64,000 nt of DNA from Corallincola platygyrae. Lineage in GTDB: Bacteria > Pseudomonadota > Gammaproteobacteria > Enterobacterales > Neiellaceae. The translations under genes and the position numbers were made by a program. The notes below the pieces were generated by a model. The model had not been told where the DNA came from, made no database searches, and saw nothing but the letters and a program-made list of their open reading frames with translations. Location: contig NZ_BAABLI010000004.1 of assembly GCF_039544265.1 (NCBI RefSeq), positions 124,001 to 188,000 of the forward strand. The letters run 5' to 3'. The first letter of the stretch is position 1. Each line of letters starts with the position of its first letter. Shown here one piece after another: positions 8,760 to 17,934 of this stretch.

Positions 8760-9749
8760 ATGAAAGCATCCATCATTAACAGTTTCGGCAGTTCAGACGT
8801 TTTTGAGTTGGCAGATATTCCCACGCCCGAGCTAAAGCCAGGGCATGTGCTGGTGAATGTGGCTGCATCCAGCGTAAACACCGTCGACACCATGATCCGC
8901 CAGATGGGCGAAGACCTTAAACCACTGTCGCCTGAGCTTCCGGCGGTATTGGGGATGGACTTTGCAGGCACAATCACAGCGGTCGGCGAGGGCGTGACTG
9001 GCTTTGCGGTGGGTGATGAGGTTTATGGCTGTGCCGGTGGCATGGCAGACCTGCAAGGTGCGTTGGCGGAACAGATGTTGGCGGATGCTAGGTTGATTGC
9101 CCACAAGCCGAGCAATCTGTCGATGAAAGAAGCGGCGGCTATTCCTCTGGTGGGCATTACCGCTTATGAAGGTTTGGCGCGTGCCGGTACCAAGTCTGGC
9201 CAAAAGGTGCTGGTGCATGGCGGTGCTGGCGGTGTGGGCCATATCGCATTACAGTTGGCCAAACATATGGGCGCTGAGGTGTATGCCACTGGTTCTGGCG
9301 ACGACAAGTTGGCGATGATTCAGGAGCTGGGCGCCACGCCAATCGATTACACCAAAGAAACCATCAGTGATTATGTTGCCAAGCACACTGACGGAGCAGG
9401 TTTTGAAGTGATTTTTGATTCTGTGGGCGGGGCCAATATGGCGAACTCGTTTGAAGCGGCGGCACTGAATGGCCAGGTGGCTTCGACGGTATCCATGGTG
9501 GAACTGGACCTGACCACAGCGCATTTCAAAGGCTTGTCACTGCATGTGGTGTTTATGCTGATCCCTATGCTGCACAACTTCCAGCGTCAGGCGCATGGCG
9601 AGATACTGGCTAAGCTGACCGAAATCGTTGAAGCGGGAGGCATGCGTCCGGTACTCGACAGCGAAAACTTTACCCTGGCAGAGGCAGGTAAAGCCCACGA
9701 CCGCCTTAACAGTGGTAAAGCCATGGGCAAGGTAGTGGTAGAGATCTGA
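8760..9749 (+). CDS. Quinone-oxidoreductase-type medium-chain dehydrogenase/reductase
   Basis: This 329-residue protein has an N-terminal GroES-like domain (GMDFAGTITAVGEGV near 63-77) and a Rossmann domain with the nucleotide motif VHGGAGGVGHIALQLAKHMG near 151-170. The zinc-ligand Cys/His set of true alcohol dehydrogenases is missing, so it belongs to the zinc-free NADPH:quinone reductase / enoyl reductase branch. Such enzymes reduce quinones or alkenals with NAD(P)H in the cytosol. Divergent transcription from the LysR gene suggests regulation by it. An intrinsic terminator follows. Substrate unknown. Confidence 0.88.
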   Translation: MKASIINSFGSSDVFELADIPTPELKPGHVLVNVAASSVNTVDTMIRQMGEDLKPLSPELPAVLGMDFAGTITAVGEGVTGFAVGDEVYGCAGGMADLQGALAEQMLADARLIAHKPSNLSMKEAAAIPLVGITAYEGLARAGTKSGQKVLVHGGAGGVGHIALQLAKHMGAEVYATGSGDDKLAMIQELGATPIDYTKETISDYVAKHTDGAGFEVIFDSVGGANMANSFEAAALNGQVASTVSMVELDLTTAHFKGLSLHVVFMLIPMLHNFQRQAHGEILAKLTEIVEAGGMRPVLDSENFTLAEAGKAHDRLNSGKAMGKVVVEI

Positions 9750-9770
9750 GATCGTTTATTTCGGATTCGT

Positions 9771-9798
9771 AGAAAGGGGACCTGATGGTCCCTTTTCT
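9771..9798 (+). terminator. Intrinsic terminator after the dehydrogenase gene
   Basis: A 12-bp stem (AGAAAGGGGACC / GGTCCCTTTTCT, one G-U pair) with a TGAT loop ends in a T-rich strand 22 bases past the stop. Confidence 0.75.
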
Positions 9799-9972
9799 AT
9801 TTCTGCGGATTAGTATTTTGGATTGAATGTGAGCAAGCGCATGCTTTAACAATCTCAGGTTTTTGTGAGTATGCGTCAGATCAAGCGATGACCCGTTCGT
9901 GACACTTTGATGACAACGTCTGGCGTAGAGTGTTTTCACAAGTATCTGATTACATGATAAAGGGAATCGCTC

Positions 9973-12330
9973 ATGTCCGGTCTGAGTAAGCGCCGAGTTA
10001 TCTCTCCCACGTTTCTGATTACGCCCATGGTGTTGGCATTGTCTGCCTGTGGCGGTGGTAGCAGTGGCAGTGATGATCCACCCCCGCCTCCTGCCCCAAC
10101 GAGCTTTACTGTTGCTGGTGCCGTGTCCGGTTTACCGGACTTTGGTCAATTGAGAGTGGCCCTCAATGGTGGCTTGTCTGAGCCTGTGATGGTCGATCAG
10201 AACGATAGTACCTTGGGACAATTCAGCTTTCCTGACCAGTTCGAAACGGGCGATAGCTATGAAGTGACGCTCGCCGGCACGCCTTCTCGCACCAGTTGCA
10301 CCATCACCAATGGTGCGGGTGAGGTAGCTGACGCAGATATCACCAATATTCAAATCGACTGTGCTCCTGTGCCACTTGCACCCAATGAACATACGATTTC
10401 AGGTCAGATCCAAGGCCTTGATGCCAACACCGGTGTTCAACTCATGCTCAATGGCGAGGAGCTACTAGAAGTCGATCATGATGGTCGCTTTATGTTCCAG
10501 ACTGCCATGGTCGATTTTCAGGCGTATGAGGTTGAGGTTGAGCGCGATCCGGCCCGCCAAGAGTGCGAGGTTGAAAATGGTGAAGGCGTTGTTGAAGAAG
10601 GCAACATCGCAGATTTGATGGTGACCTGTGCGGGCGACGATTCGACCGATATCTTCGCTAGCGATCGTATGCACCGTTTCCGTATCACGATGACAGCACA
10701 GGAATGGCTGGCGTTTGTGTTGGATACCGAGCGTGCACGTTACACCAACCGTGATGCCCATGGTTGGGGTGGTTGGAATCTATGGACTCACAGTGAAGTG
10801 TACCGTGAGGTGTCGCTGGAGTATTTGGATGACAATGGTGACGTGATCGACCAGGTAGAGCACGTTGCATTTAAGATGCGTGGCAATACCAGCCGTCAGT
10901 GGCCTGAGGAGTGGTATCAACAAGAGGACGACAGCTGGACAGCGAAGCCTCGTCGTTTTCATTTCTCTTTGAAGTTTGACGAGAAGTTTGATGACGACGA
11001 GAGCGTGTATGCCTGTATCGATGATGCCGGCAACCCAGCAGCCGTCGATAACGACCACTGTAGTAATCGTGTCAGCCGGGATGTGCCCGAAGTTCCTGAA
11101 AACGATGACCGCACTTTTATGGGTGTCGAGAAGCTGTATTTCAAATTCAATAAGGACGACCCCAGCTACCAGCGTGAAATGCTGGCACACGATGTTCTGA
11201 ATACAGCGGGAGTTCCTACCGGCCGCATGGCTCATGCCAGTGTTGAGCTAGTGATCACGGGGACGTCTAGCGAAACCCTATACGGCCGCCAACTGCCGCA
11301 GACCTATCACATGGGTGTGTTTATGATGGACGAAGCGGTTGATAAGCCTTTCCTGAAACGCTACTTCGGCAAAAACGGCTACCTGTTTAAAGTGGGGGGC
11401 GGTGACTTGAGCTCGACGACAGCAGCCGATCCCAACTGTGTGCCTTACGAGGATGGCTCCGGTTACATCAACAGTAACTTCTGTGTGATTGGTGTTGAGA
11501 AGTCCGATCCCGCGTCTCGCGAAGAGTGGTTGGGTACCGACAACTATATGAATCCCGATTTCGTTAATAGCGATATTAATGAGAGCGGTGAAGTCTCGCA
11601 GTTCGCGCCCTATCGACCCACTTACGACATGAAAAGTAAGAAGAAGTCGATTGCTGATGCCCGTGTTGATTTGCAGAACTTTATGGTGTTTGTGCAAAGT
11701 CAGCCAACATCGGCAGAGCTTGCCGAACAGTTTGATGTGGATGGATTTATCAGAGCGCAGGCGGCAGATATTGTAATTGGTGCTGTCGACCATTATGTAC
11801 GTGTTGCCAACAACTACTACCTGTATCTGAATCCACTGACGGAAAAGTGGACTTACCTGACATACGACTACGATTTCAACTTCCGTGACAACCACCCGGA
11901 TGCCTGGGGTAGCGATGTGCCCGCGTTCCAAAATGTCGCTGGCAGTTATGCCTTGCCGGGCATGGGCGGGCGAGATTGGGCTAGCGACCGCCTGAGCAAT
12001 GTTACGCCACTGCTTTGGAATATCGTGATGTCAGAAAGCGTCAATCAGCGCCGCTTGTTGCAGGAGGTGAAACGAATTCTCGATGCCCAGATGGATTGGG
12101 ATTCACAGTTGGCACCTAAGCTGGAACAGCGCCGCCAGATGATTGAAAGTGCCGTGATGGCAACCGACGCGGCTCATCCGCAGGGCTGTGAACAGATCTA
12201 TGATCGACGCGCTATTGATGCTGACCGTGGCACCGCTTTATGTGACTCCGGCGATGTATCAATGAAAGTGTTTGTTGAGGAGAAAGTCGAGGCACTACGC
12301 GCTGAACTGGAAGCGCACGGAATTGAATAG
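9973..12330 (+). CDS. CotH-kinase-family surface lipoprotein
   Basis: This 785-residue protein starts with a lipoprotein signal: basic N-terminus, hydrophobic core and lipobox LSAC with Cys26, then a Gly/Ser/Asp/Pro-rich linker. Two similar domains of ~90 residues follow (~42-220), each ending with a Cys-containing strand (IQIDC, LMVTC). The rest is CotH-like: VAFKMRGNTSRQWPEEW near 295-311, then KPRRFHFSLKFDEKFD, GVEKLYFKFNKDDPS, and a late acidic motif LTYDYDFNF near 633-641. CotH proteins are atypical secreted kinases known from spore coats; bacterial lipoprotein versions are common but mostly unstudied. ATP use outside the cytosol is unproven here. The gene stands alone, bounded by hairpins. 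Confidence 0.8.
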   Translation: MSGLSKRRVISPTFLITPMVLALSACGGGSSGSDDPPPPPAPTSFTVAGAVSGLPDFGQLRVALNGGLSEPVMVDQNDSTLGQFSFPDQFETGDSYEVTLAGTPSRTSCTITNGAGEVADADITNIQIDCAPVPLAPNEHTISGQIQGLDANTGVQLMLNGEELLEVDHDGRFMFQTAMVDFQAYEVEVERDPARQECEVENGEGVVEEGNIADLMVTCAGDDSTDIFASDRMHRFRITMTAQEWLAFVLDTERARYTNRDAHGWGGWNLWTHSEVYREVSLEYLDDNGDVIDQVEHVAFKMRGNTSRQWPEEWYQQEDDSWTAKPRRFHFSLKFDEKFDDDESVYACIDDAGNPAAVDNDHCSNRVSRDVPEVPENDDRTFMGVEKLYFKFNKDDPSYQREMLAHDVLNTAGVPTGRMAHASVELVITGTSSETLYGRQLPQTYHMGVFMMDEAVDKPFLKRYFGKNGYLFKVGGGDLSSTTAADPNCVPYEDGSGYINSNFCVIGVEKSDPASREEWLGTDNYMNPDFVNSDINESGEVSQFAPYRPTYDMKSKKKSIADARVDLQNFMVFVQSQPTSAELAEQFDVDGFIRAQAADIVIGAVDHYVRVANNYYLYLNPLTEKWTYLTYDYDFNFRDNHPDAWGSDVPAFQNVAGSYALPGMGGRDWASDRLSNVTPLLWNIVMSESVNQRRLLQEVKRILDAQMDWDSQLAPKLEQRRQMIESAVMATDAAHPQGCEQIYDRRAIDADRGTALCDSGDVSMKVFVEEKVEALRAELEAHGIE

Positions 12331-12354
12331 CCTAAGCGTTAGCGTTTGATAAGC

Positions 12355-12391
12355 TCCCTCTCCACTTGTTGTTCAAATGAGTGGAGAGGGA
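12355..12391. terminator. Hairpin between convergent genes, terminator-like
   Basis: Perfect 12-bp arms (TCCCTCTCCACT / AGTGGAGAGGGA) with a 13-base loop lie between the CotH gene and the convergent phosphodiesterase gene. There is no T tract on either side, so termination may be weak or factor-assisted. Confidence 0.5.
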
Positions 12392-12396
12392 ACAGA

Positions 12397-14295
12397 CTAG
12401 GTCTTATCGCTGTCGACTGGCTCAAACTCAAACTGCAGCAGGCCAAGTTCACCCGCAATCCAAACCACTAATCGGCCAACAAGGCTGAGTTCCTTGCGCA
12501 TTTGCATTACCTCGTGTGCCAGGCCAGGTTCGTCAGTAATCAATCCGTCAACGCCGCGACTAAGCATCACCGACATCATTACCGGATTATTAACCGTCCA
12601 CACGTATACCTTCAGACCGCGCTCATGGGCACTGCGAATTAACGAGGGTGTGGCCGCGTTGCTATTTAGGGCGAGGAAATCAACATCCAACCGGGTCAGA
12701 TCACCCAAACTAGCGGTGCTTAATAGTCCGCGTTGCCAACTAGGCTCCAGTTCCGCCACCTGATTAACAGCTCTGCGATTCAGCGACATGATCATGACTT
12801 GATCTGACATACCTGTATCCCGCACCACCTCGGCAACCCTGGGAGCCAACAGCAACTGTTTGTGTTGCCCTTGTCCTCCGTAGTACTTGAGCTCGATGAT
12901 AATCCCGGCTTTACCATCAAACCGCTGCAGAACCTGACGCAGTGTCGGAATGCGCTCAGAAGCAAACTCTGGCGCAAACCAGCTGCCGACGTCTAGATCG
13001 GCCAGATCCGTCTGGGTGGCGTGCCACGCCCGGAGTGGATTGCCTGCCACTTTCATAAAATCGCTATCATGGGTAACAATCACTTGGTCATCGCCGCTGA
13101 GCTGCACATCCAGTTCAATCCAGTCGCTGTGCTGGCGAACTGCTTCTTCGAAGGCGGCCATGGTATTTTCAGGGGCGGCATTGGAGGCACCTCGATGTGC
13201 GATAACCTCAGCATGGTCTTCTGCAGAGACCTGTCCCAATACTTGGTAAACCAATAAACCGGCGACCAAGGCGACGCTGGCGCAGATCGCCCACGGCCGC
13301 CAACCAGAGAGCAACAAACGGTAGCCTTGCCAGGTGATGGGCCGCAGGCGTTCAAGAGCAGGCAAGGTTGTTTTAACTACTAGTCGACGATACAGACGCA
13401 GCATCAGTAACACGAACAGTGACAGCGAACCAAATCCTAAAACCAGGTTGAATATCAGCGTCACCGATAGCAGCACCATCACAAACAGGCTTGCCATCAG
13501 CCAGCCTTCCCCTGTGATTAATGGCGCCAGCTGTGCACCCAAAAAACCAAGCAAAACGGCGACAAGCCACTGCACCAGCCAAAGCAATAATATCCAAGAC
13601 AACAGGCTCACGCAGATAAGCAGGGCATAACCTTTGGTGTATTGCCTACTTTCACGCAGCGCACGTTTGCCTGGCACACCCGCAAACAGAGTCAGCGGCA
13701 GTGCCATCGACCAGCTCGACAGCAAGCGAACCGCCAACAGCAGATAGGCCACACCAAGCCCTCCAGCCCACCACAGTGCTGTGTTCCACTCGGGTGGTTG
13801 ATGGGACAGGTAGTAATTGATGTCATGGCTCGATAGCAGCCACCAGTAGACCCCAGCGAGCAATCCAATCAATGGCACGGCCAGTGCCAACAGCCGAACC
13901 AGCACGTGCCCTCCTAGTAGCAGCAAATCTCGTCCGTGTTGAACCACGTAGCGAATGGCCGCAAGGCAAGAAACGCGTTCGCCACGCAGCGCACCGTAGG
14001 CGATCACACTCATGGCGCCGACTTCAGCAAACCACACTCCGAGTGATACCGAACCGACAACAAACAGCCCTAACAAACCAACGGGATGCAACAGAAACAG
14101 CAGAATATCCTCATCGCTGAGCACACTCTCATCTGCAGCAAGCAAAAACAGTTTGAGAAGCAGCAGAATGATAGGGGCGATAAGCAGGCTGCTCAGCAAC
14201 CATGCCAGTAGATGTGTCAACAGGAAGCTGCGCCAAAGACCAATAAAGTCCCGCACACTGGCGTAAAGTTCAGAGATAGGCAGCAATAAAGGCAT
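12397..14295 (-). CDS. Glycerophosphodiester phosphodiesterase with large membrane domain
   Basis: The protein has 632 residues. Residues 1-~355 contain about eight hydrophobic segments, corresponding to the membrane domain found on some GDPD proteins. The catalytic domain starts near 367 with HRGASNAAPENTMAAFEEA, then WIELDVQLSGDDQVIVTHD, IIIELKYYG and a late VWTVNNP and DGLITDEPG. The catalytic His pair (HRG and VTHD) and the metal-binding Glu/Asp residues are all present. The family hydrolyses glycerophosphodiesters to glycerol-3-phosphate and an alcohol; the fused membrane part suggests action on lipid-derived substrates at the inner membrane. No ribosome site is obvious before the ATG. 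Confidence 0.9.
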   Translation of the reverse strand: MPLLLPISELYASVRDFIGLWRSFLLTHLLAWLLSSLLIAPIILLLLKLFLLAADESVLSDEDILLFLLHPVGLLGLFVVGSVSLGVWFAEVGAMSVIAYGALRGERVSCLAAIRYVVQHGRDLLLLGGHVLVRLLALAVPLIGLLAGVYWWLLSSHDINYYLSHQPPEWNTALWWAGGLGVAYLLLAVRLLSSWSMALPLTLFAGVPGKRALRESRQYTKGYALLICVSLLSWILLLWLVQWLVAVLLGFLGAQLAPLITGEGWLMASLFVMVLLSVTLIFNLVLGFGSLSLFVLLMLRLYRRLVVKTTLPALERLRPITWQGYRLLLSGWRPWAICASVALVAGLLVYQVLGQVSAEDHAEVIAHRGASNAAPENTMAAFEEAVRQHSDWIELDVQLSGDDQVIVTHDSDFMKVAGNPLRAWHATQTDLADLDVGSWFAPEFASERIPTLRQVLQRFDGKAGIIIELKYYGGQGQHKQLLLAPRVAEVVRDTGMSDQVMIMSLNRRAVNQVAELEPSWQRGLLSTASLGDLTRLDVDFLALNSNAATPSLIRSAHERGLKVYVWTVNNPVMMSVMLSRGVDGLITDEPGLAHEVMQMRKELSLVGRLVVWIAGELGLLQFEFEPVDSDKT

Positions 14296-14375
14296 AAATA
14301 ATCAATGAAAGCTCAAAACAGGTCGTATGTTAGCGGCGAAGTCGCTTAGTAATGCGTGTCCCAAGGATTTGCTTA

Positions 14376-14768
14376 TTAGGCAGTTTTAACTTTCTCAAAA
14401 AGCTCCCCCAAAGTGAGGTCGTCATGCCATACAGATTCCAACGAGATGCCATACTTATCGCGCAAATCACCATCTAGATTTTCAAACTCCATCGCGTCAG
14501 CTTGCCATTTGTGAGGATACAAATTTCTGTATATATCCAATAGCTTATCGTCTGGATTAAACTTAAGCCTGTTGCTGTCATTAAAAGCAAACGCCAGCAT
14601 AAAGAAGGGTAGGAAATCTCGAATTTCGGTCTTCGGTGCTTCGGGGAAACGCTTCTTCCATGCCTTGCCTTCACATGACCTAATTCTATATTTCTTTGGT
14701 AGTGAATCACCCCAAATGATCCATACAACGAAAACTATCCCAACGAAGACGATTAGTCCTGTATTCAT
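14376..14768 (-). CDS. Membrane-anchored small protein, possible acyl-carrier-like (DUF1493-type) domain
   Basis: Taking the ATG at 14768 (MNTGLIVFVG) gives 130 residues; a TTG four codons upstream is an alternative. One hydrophobic segment occupies about 3-18. The C-terminal ~70 residues have conserved-looking acidic/aromatic spacing: FNPDDKLLDIY, WQADAMEFENLDGDLRDKYG, then WHDDLTLGELFEKV. This helical pattern resembles small DUF1493/acyl-carrier-like proteins, but no Ser phosphopantetheine site (DSL) is present. Function is unknown and the family link is tentative. Confidence 0.5.
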   Translation of the reverse strand: MNTGLIVFVGIVFVVWIIWGDSLPKKYRIRSCEGKAWKKRFPEAPKTEIRDFLPFFMLAFAFNDSNRLKFNPDDKLLDIYRNLYPHKWQADAMEFENLDGDLRDKYGISLESVWHDDLTLGELFEKVKTA

Positions 14769-14907
14769 ATTCTTGCCCAATCCGTGATAGGAGGCATAAA
14801 AGCCGCAGATCCCTTTACCGTTTGGTCACATTATCTGAATCTTTGGCGTCTTGTTGTCGTTGACGTCATGGTTCTCGGTGCAAATGTCACCAGAACTTCG
14901 GCTGCCC

Positions 14908-15597
14908 CTACCGACGTAAAACAGCGATCCACCGCCCAAGGTTTAGCAAGCTCATCAGGGAGGCTGCTACATAGGTCAGCGCTGCCGCTTTTAGAATTTT
15001 TTCCGCATGCGCCAAGTCACCCTCGAGCAGGTAGTTGCCTTCCTTAAGGATCGGTAGCGCCTTGCCGTAGCTGGCATCGAACTCAACCGGAAGGGTCACC
15101 AGATGCACCACGGTTCCGAGTGCTATCGATAAAAGACCAAGCAGTATCGTAAGCGCGCCCGCTTGCGGCAGGCGGGTAAGCATAAAGACAATGGGCGCAG
15201 CCACCAGCAGAATGCCAGCAAATCGTTCGCCGACCATAGCAGCCTTGGCGAGCCGTTGCCGCGCTAAGAACAAGGATTCACCCCGTGAATCCTGAATGGC
15301 ATGTCCCACCTCGTGGGCAGCAACGGTCACTGCTGTTAGAGAGTGGCCGGAATAGTTGTCGGGCGTCAGACGCACAGCCTTATCGGCCGGGTCATAGTGG
15401 TCACCGATAGAGGTCTCTTCGACTTTAACCTCTTCCAGTCCTAAGCGGTCAAGCAGGTGGCGGGCAAGTTCACCGCCGCTACCCCGTTCGCGGTAACGAT
15501 CAGCCGGCTGACTGTACTTTTGCATCACGTGTTTGACCCACAGACCTGGCAGGAAGACGCATGTTGCGATGATGAGAATGATGATTATCCAGAACAT
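14908..15597 (-). CDS. YugP-type zinc-dependent membrane peptidase
   Basis: The best start is the ATG at 15597 (MFWIIIILII), giving 229 residues and a membrane segment right at the N-terminus; the longer frame from 15717 adds 40 residues unlike the family. The zinc motif AAHEVGHAIQ (HExxH) sits near residue 116, just after DHYDPADKAVRLTPDNYSG, a signature of this family (neutral zinc metallopeptidase, PF04298-like). Two or three further hydrophobic segments follow. It is likely a membrane-embedded protease with its active site near the inner membrane; the substrate is unknown. It is divergent from acs. Confidence 0.82.
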   Translation of the reverse strand: MFWIIIILIIATCVFLPGLWVKHVMQKYSQPADRYRERGSGGELARHLLDRLGLEEVKVEETSIGDHYDPADKAVRLTPDNYSGHSLTAVTVAAHEVGHAIQDSRGESLFLARQRLAKAAMVGERFAGILLVAAPIVFMLTRLPQAGALTILLGLLSIALGTVVHLVTLPVEFDASYGKALPILKEGNYLLEGDLAHAEKILKAAALTYVAASLMSLLNLGRWIAVLRR

Positions 15598-15730
15598 GTA
15601 AATGAGTATGCCATAAGCATTCGTATGACAGTTAAAGCTTGTGAGTGGAGAAATGAACAGCAGGTGTTTGCCTGCTGAACTAACTTGTCCAAAGTGAAGC
15701 TGTGTTAGGCCATTCAATTGCTACACCTTC

Positions 15731-15774
15731 GACTAAAGTCTAACCCTCAAAATCCCCCATCTACGACCAAAGTC
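15731..15774. promoter_or_regulatory. Paired repeats upstream of acs
   Basis: GACTAAAGTC (15731-15740) and GACCAAAGTC (15765-15774) are near-identical decamers 34 bp apart in the 150 bases before the acs start. The first is an exact inverted repeat (GACT-AA-AGTC). Similar contexts continue outside each core (CGAC...AAAGTC then C/T-AA). Such pairing suggests binding of a dimeric regulator. In related bacteria acs is controlled by the CrbS/CrbR (MxtR/ErdR) two-component system; whether these repeats are its target is inference. Confidence 0.4.
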
Positions 15775-15881
15775 CAATACCGGGTTGGGCCATGTCGCAC
15801 TAACGTTTTCCGTAATCAGTTGTCATTGGGCTGTTATCTGTCTCTCGGCGGAACAGTCCACTAGCCAGAGCGGAGATCAAC

Positions 15882-17777
15882 ATGGCAGATAATAAGAACG
15901 GTGGTTTGGTTTATCCCAGCGACGGGATAGTCAATAACGCTAACGTGAAGGACTACGACTCGCTTTATCAATACTCCATCGAGAATCGTGAAGCATTCTG
16001 GGCCGAACAGGCGGAAACCCTGCGTTGGATGAAGCCATGGGGCAAGGTACTGGATGACAGTAACAAGCCTTTCTACAAGTGGTTTGACGGTGGTGAAATC
16101 AACATTGTTGATAATGCCATTGACCGTCATCTCGACGGCGAAACCCGAAACAAACTGGCGATTATCTGGGAAAGCGAAGCGGGGGCCGTGCGCTCATTCT
16201 CCTACTATGCGCTTAACCGTGAGGTCAGCCAGTTTGCCAATGTCCTGAAGAGCATGGGGGTGCGTAAGGGAGATATCGTCACCATCTACATGCCACAGGT
16301 ACCTGAGCTGGTGTTTGCCATGTTGGCCTGTGCCAAAATCGGCGCGGCGCACTCTGTGGTGTATGGCGGCTTCAGTTACGAAGCATTGGCAGCTCGTATT
16401 GAGGATGCTGACAGTCGGGTGCTGATCACCGCCGATGGCGGCTTCCGCCGTGGTAAGCCGATCAACCTGAAGGCTATCGCCAACGAAGCGATGAAACGTT
16501 CGCCCACGGTGGAAGTGTGTATCACGGTGCAGAACAACGGCATTGAGGTGGAGATGGAGCCAGAGCGTGACTTCTGGTACCACGACCTGCAGGCGCTGCC
16601 GATTGCATCACCCAAGTGCCCAACTGAGCCAATGGATGCCGAAGACCCGCTGTTTATCCTCTACACCTCGGGTACCACAGGTAAACCGAAAGGCATGCTG
16701 CATACCCATGGCGGTTATGCCGTGTATACCTCGACCACTCATCGCATGATGTTCGATATTAAACCCGGCGATCGTTATTGGTGTGCTGCAGATCCCGGCT
16801 GGATCACCGGCCACAGTTACATCGTTTATGCACCACTGATTAATGGGGCCACCGTGATGATGTATGAAGGTGCGCCTAATTACCCATACCCCAACCGCTG
16901 GTGGCAGATGGTAGAGAAGTACGGCATAAACATTCTCTATACCTCACCGACCGCTATTCGTGGCCTGATGCGCTTCGGTGATCGCTGGCCACAGCGTCAT
17001 GACCTCTCCAGTCTGCGTTTGCTGGGCAGTGTGGGTGAACCCATTAACCCCGAAGCCTGGCGCTGGTATTACGATGTGATTGGCGGCGGTCGCTGCCCGA
17101 TTATCGATACCTGGTGGCAGACAGAAACCGGCGGCGCCATGATCTGCCCGCTACCTGTTACCCCGCTCAAACCCGGCTCTGCCACTAAACCTTTCTTTGG
17201 CAATGAAATCGGCATTGTCGATGATGACGGTAACGACGTTCCAGCAGGGGAAGAGGGCAAGCTGGTGATTAAGAACCCCTGGCCGGGTATGGCACGCACC
17301 ATCTACAAGGATGATGACAGATATGCGTCGCTTTACTGGGGCGACTACGCCGATAAGGGTTATTACAAGGCGGGCGATTCAGCCAAGGTGGATGAAGATG
17401 GTTACCTCTGGATCATCGGCCGCATGGATGAGGTGATTAAGGTATCCGGCTACCGCCTAGGTACTGCAGAGATTGAGTCTGCGCTTGTGAGCCACGCCTC
17501 GGTATCTGAATCCGCTGCCATCGGCCTACCACACGAAGTGAAAGGTAACGTCATTCACACCTACGTGATCCTTAAAGAGGGGGTCACCGCCGACAAGAAC
17601 CTGTCGCAGCAACTTAAAGAGCATGTGGCGTCTGAAATTGGCCGCATCGCCATGCCTGAAGAGGTCACCTTTGTGGAGGCTCTGCCGAAAACCCGTTCCG
17701 GCAAGATTATGCGCCGGGTATTGAGGGCGAGGGCACTGGGTCAGGACGAGGGTGACTTGAGCACGCTGGAAGAGTAG
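15882..17777 (+). CDS. acs: Acetyl-CoA synthetase (AMP-forming)
   Basis: At 631 residues it has the normal length for Acs. It activates acetate to acetyl-AMP and then acetyl-CoA in the cytosol. The ATP loop YTSGTTGKPKGMLHTHGG lies near 261-278, the acyl/AMP-pocket motif DTWWQTETGG near 410, and the C-terminal RSGKIMRR carries catalytic Lys608, the residue that in Acs enzymes is inactivated by acetylation. The Trp in WWQTETGG favours acetate over longer acids. Ribosome site GGAGATCAAC precedes the ATG. The upstream repeats may bind a regulator. The porin at 17935 lies on the same strand after a weak hairpin. Confidence 0.95.
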   Translation: MADNKNGGLVYPSDGIVNNANVKDYDSLYQYSIENREAFWAEQAETLRWMKPWGKVLDDSNKPFYKWFDGGEINIVDNAIDRHLDGETRNKLAIIWESEAGAVRSFSYYALNREVSQFANVLKSMGVRKGDIVTIYMPQVPELVFAMLACAKIGAAHSVVYGGFSYEALAARIEDADSRVLITADGGFRRGKPINLKAIANEAMKRSPTVEVCITVQNNGIEVEMEPERDFWYHDLQALPIASPKCPTEPMDAEDPLFILYTSGTTGKPKGMLHTHGGYAVYTSTTHRMMFDIKPGDRYWCAADPGWITGHSYIVYAPLINGATVMMYEGAPNYPYPNRWWQMVEKYGINILYTSPTAIRGLMRFGDRWPQRHDLSSLRLLGSVGEPINPEAWRWYYDVIGGGRCPIIDTWWQTETGGAMICPLPVTPLKPGSATKPFFGNEIGIVDDDGNDVPAGEEGKLVIKNPWPGMARTIYKDDDRYASLYWGDYADKGYYKAGDSAKVDEDGYLWIIGRMDEVIKVSGYRLGTAEIESALVSHASVSESAAIGLPHEVKGNVIHTYVILKEGVTADKNLSQQLKEHVASEIGRIAMPEEVTFVEALPKTRSGKIMRRVLRARALGQDEGDLSTLEE

Positions 17778-17861
17778 TGAGGTCAGGGCCTCTGGCCTTG
17801 ATCTTTAACAAGTTTGCTACACAAACCTTACAAATGTTAAGGATTTATGACAGGTGCAACT

Positions 17862-17867
17862 TATAAT
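17862..17867 (+). promoter_or_regulatory. -10 element for the porin gene
   Basis: A perfect TATAAT lies 67 bases before the porin ATG. No good -35 box is seen 16-18 bp upstream, which would fit an activator-dependent promoter. Transcripts starting here would carry a leader of about 60 bases. An imperfect stem after the acs stop (near 17785-17805) could end acs transcription. Confidence 0.4.
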
Positions 17868-17934
17868 GCGCGCAGCCCAATGCTGGATGCGTCAGTTGTA
17901 CAGCCAGCATCTATTAATTACAAGGAGAATAAAG

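Noticed and set aside
17854..17934. Longer porin start
   Set aside because: It lies over the promoter region; the ATG at 17935 has AAGGAG and gives a proper signal peptide.
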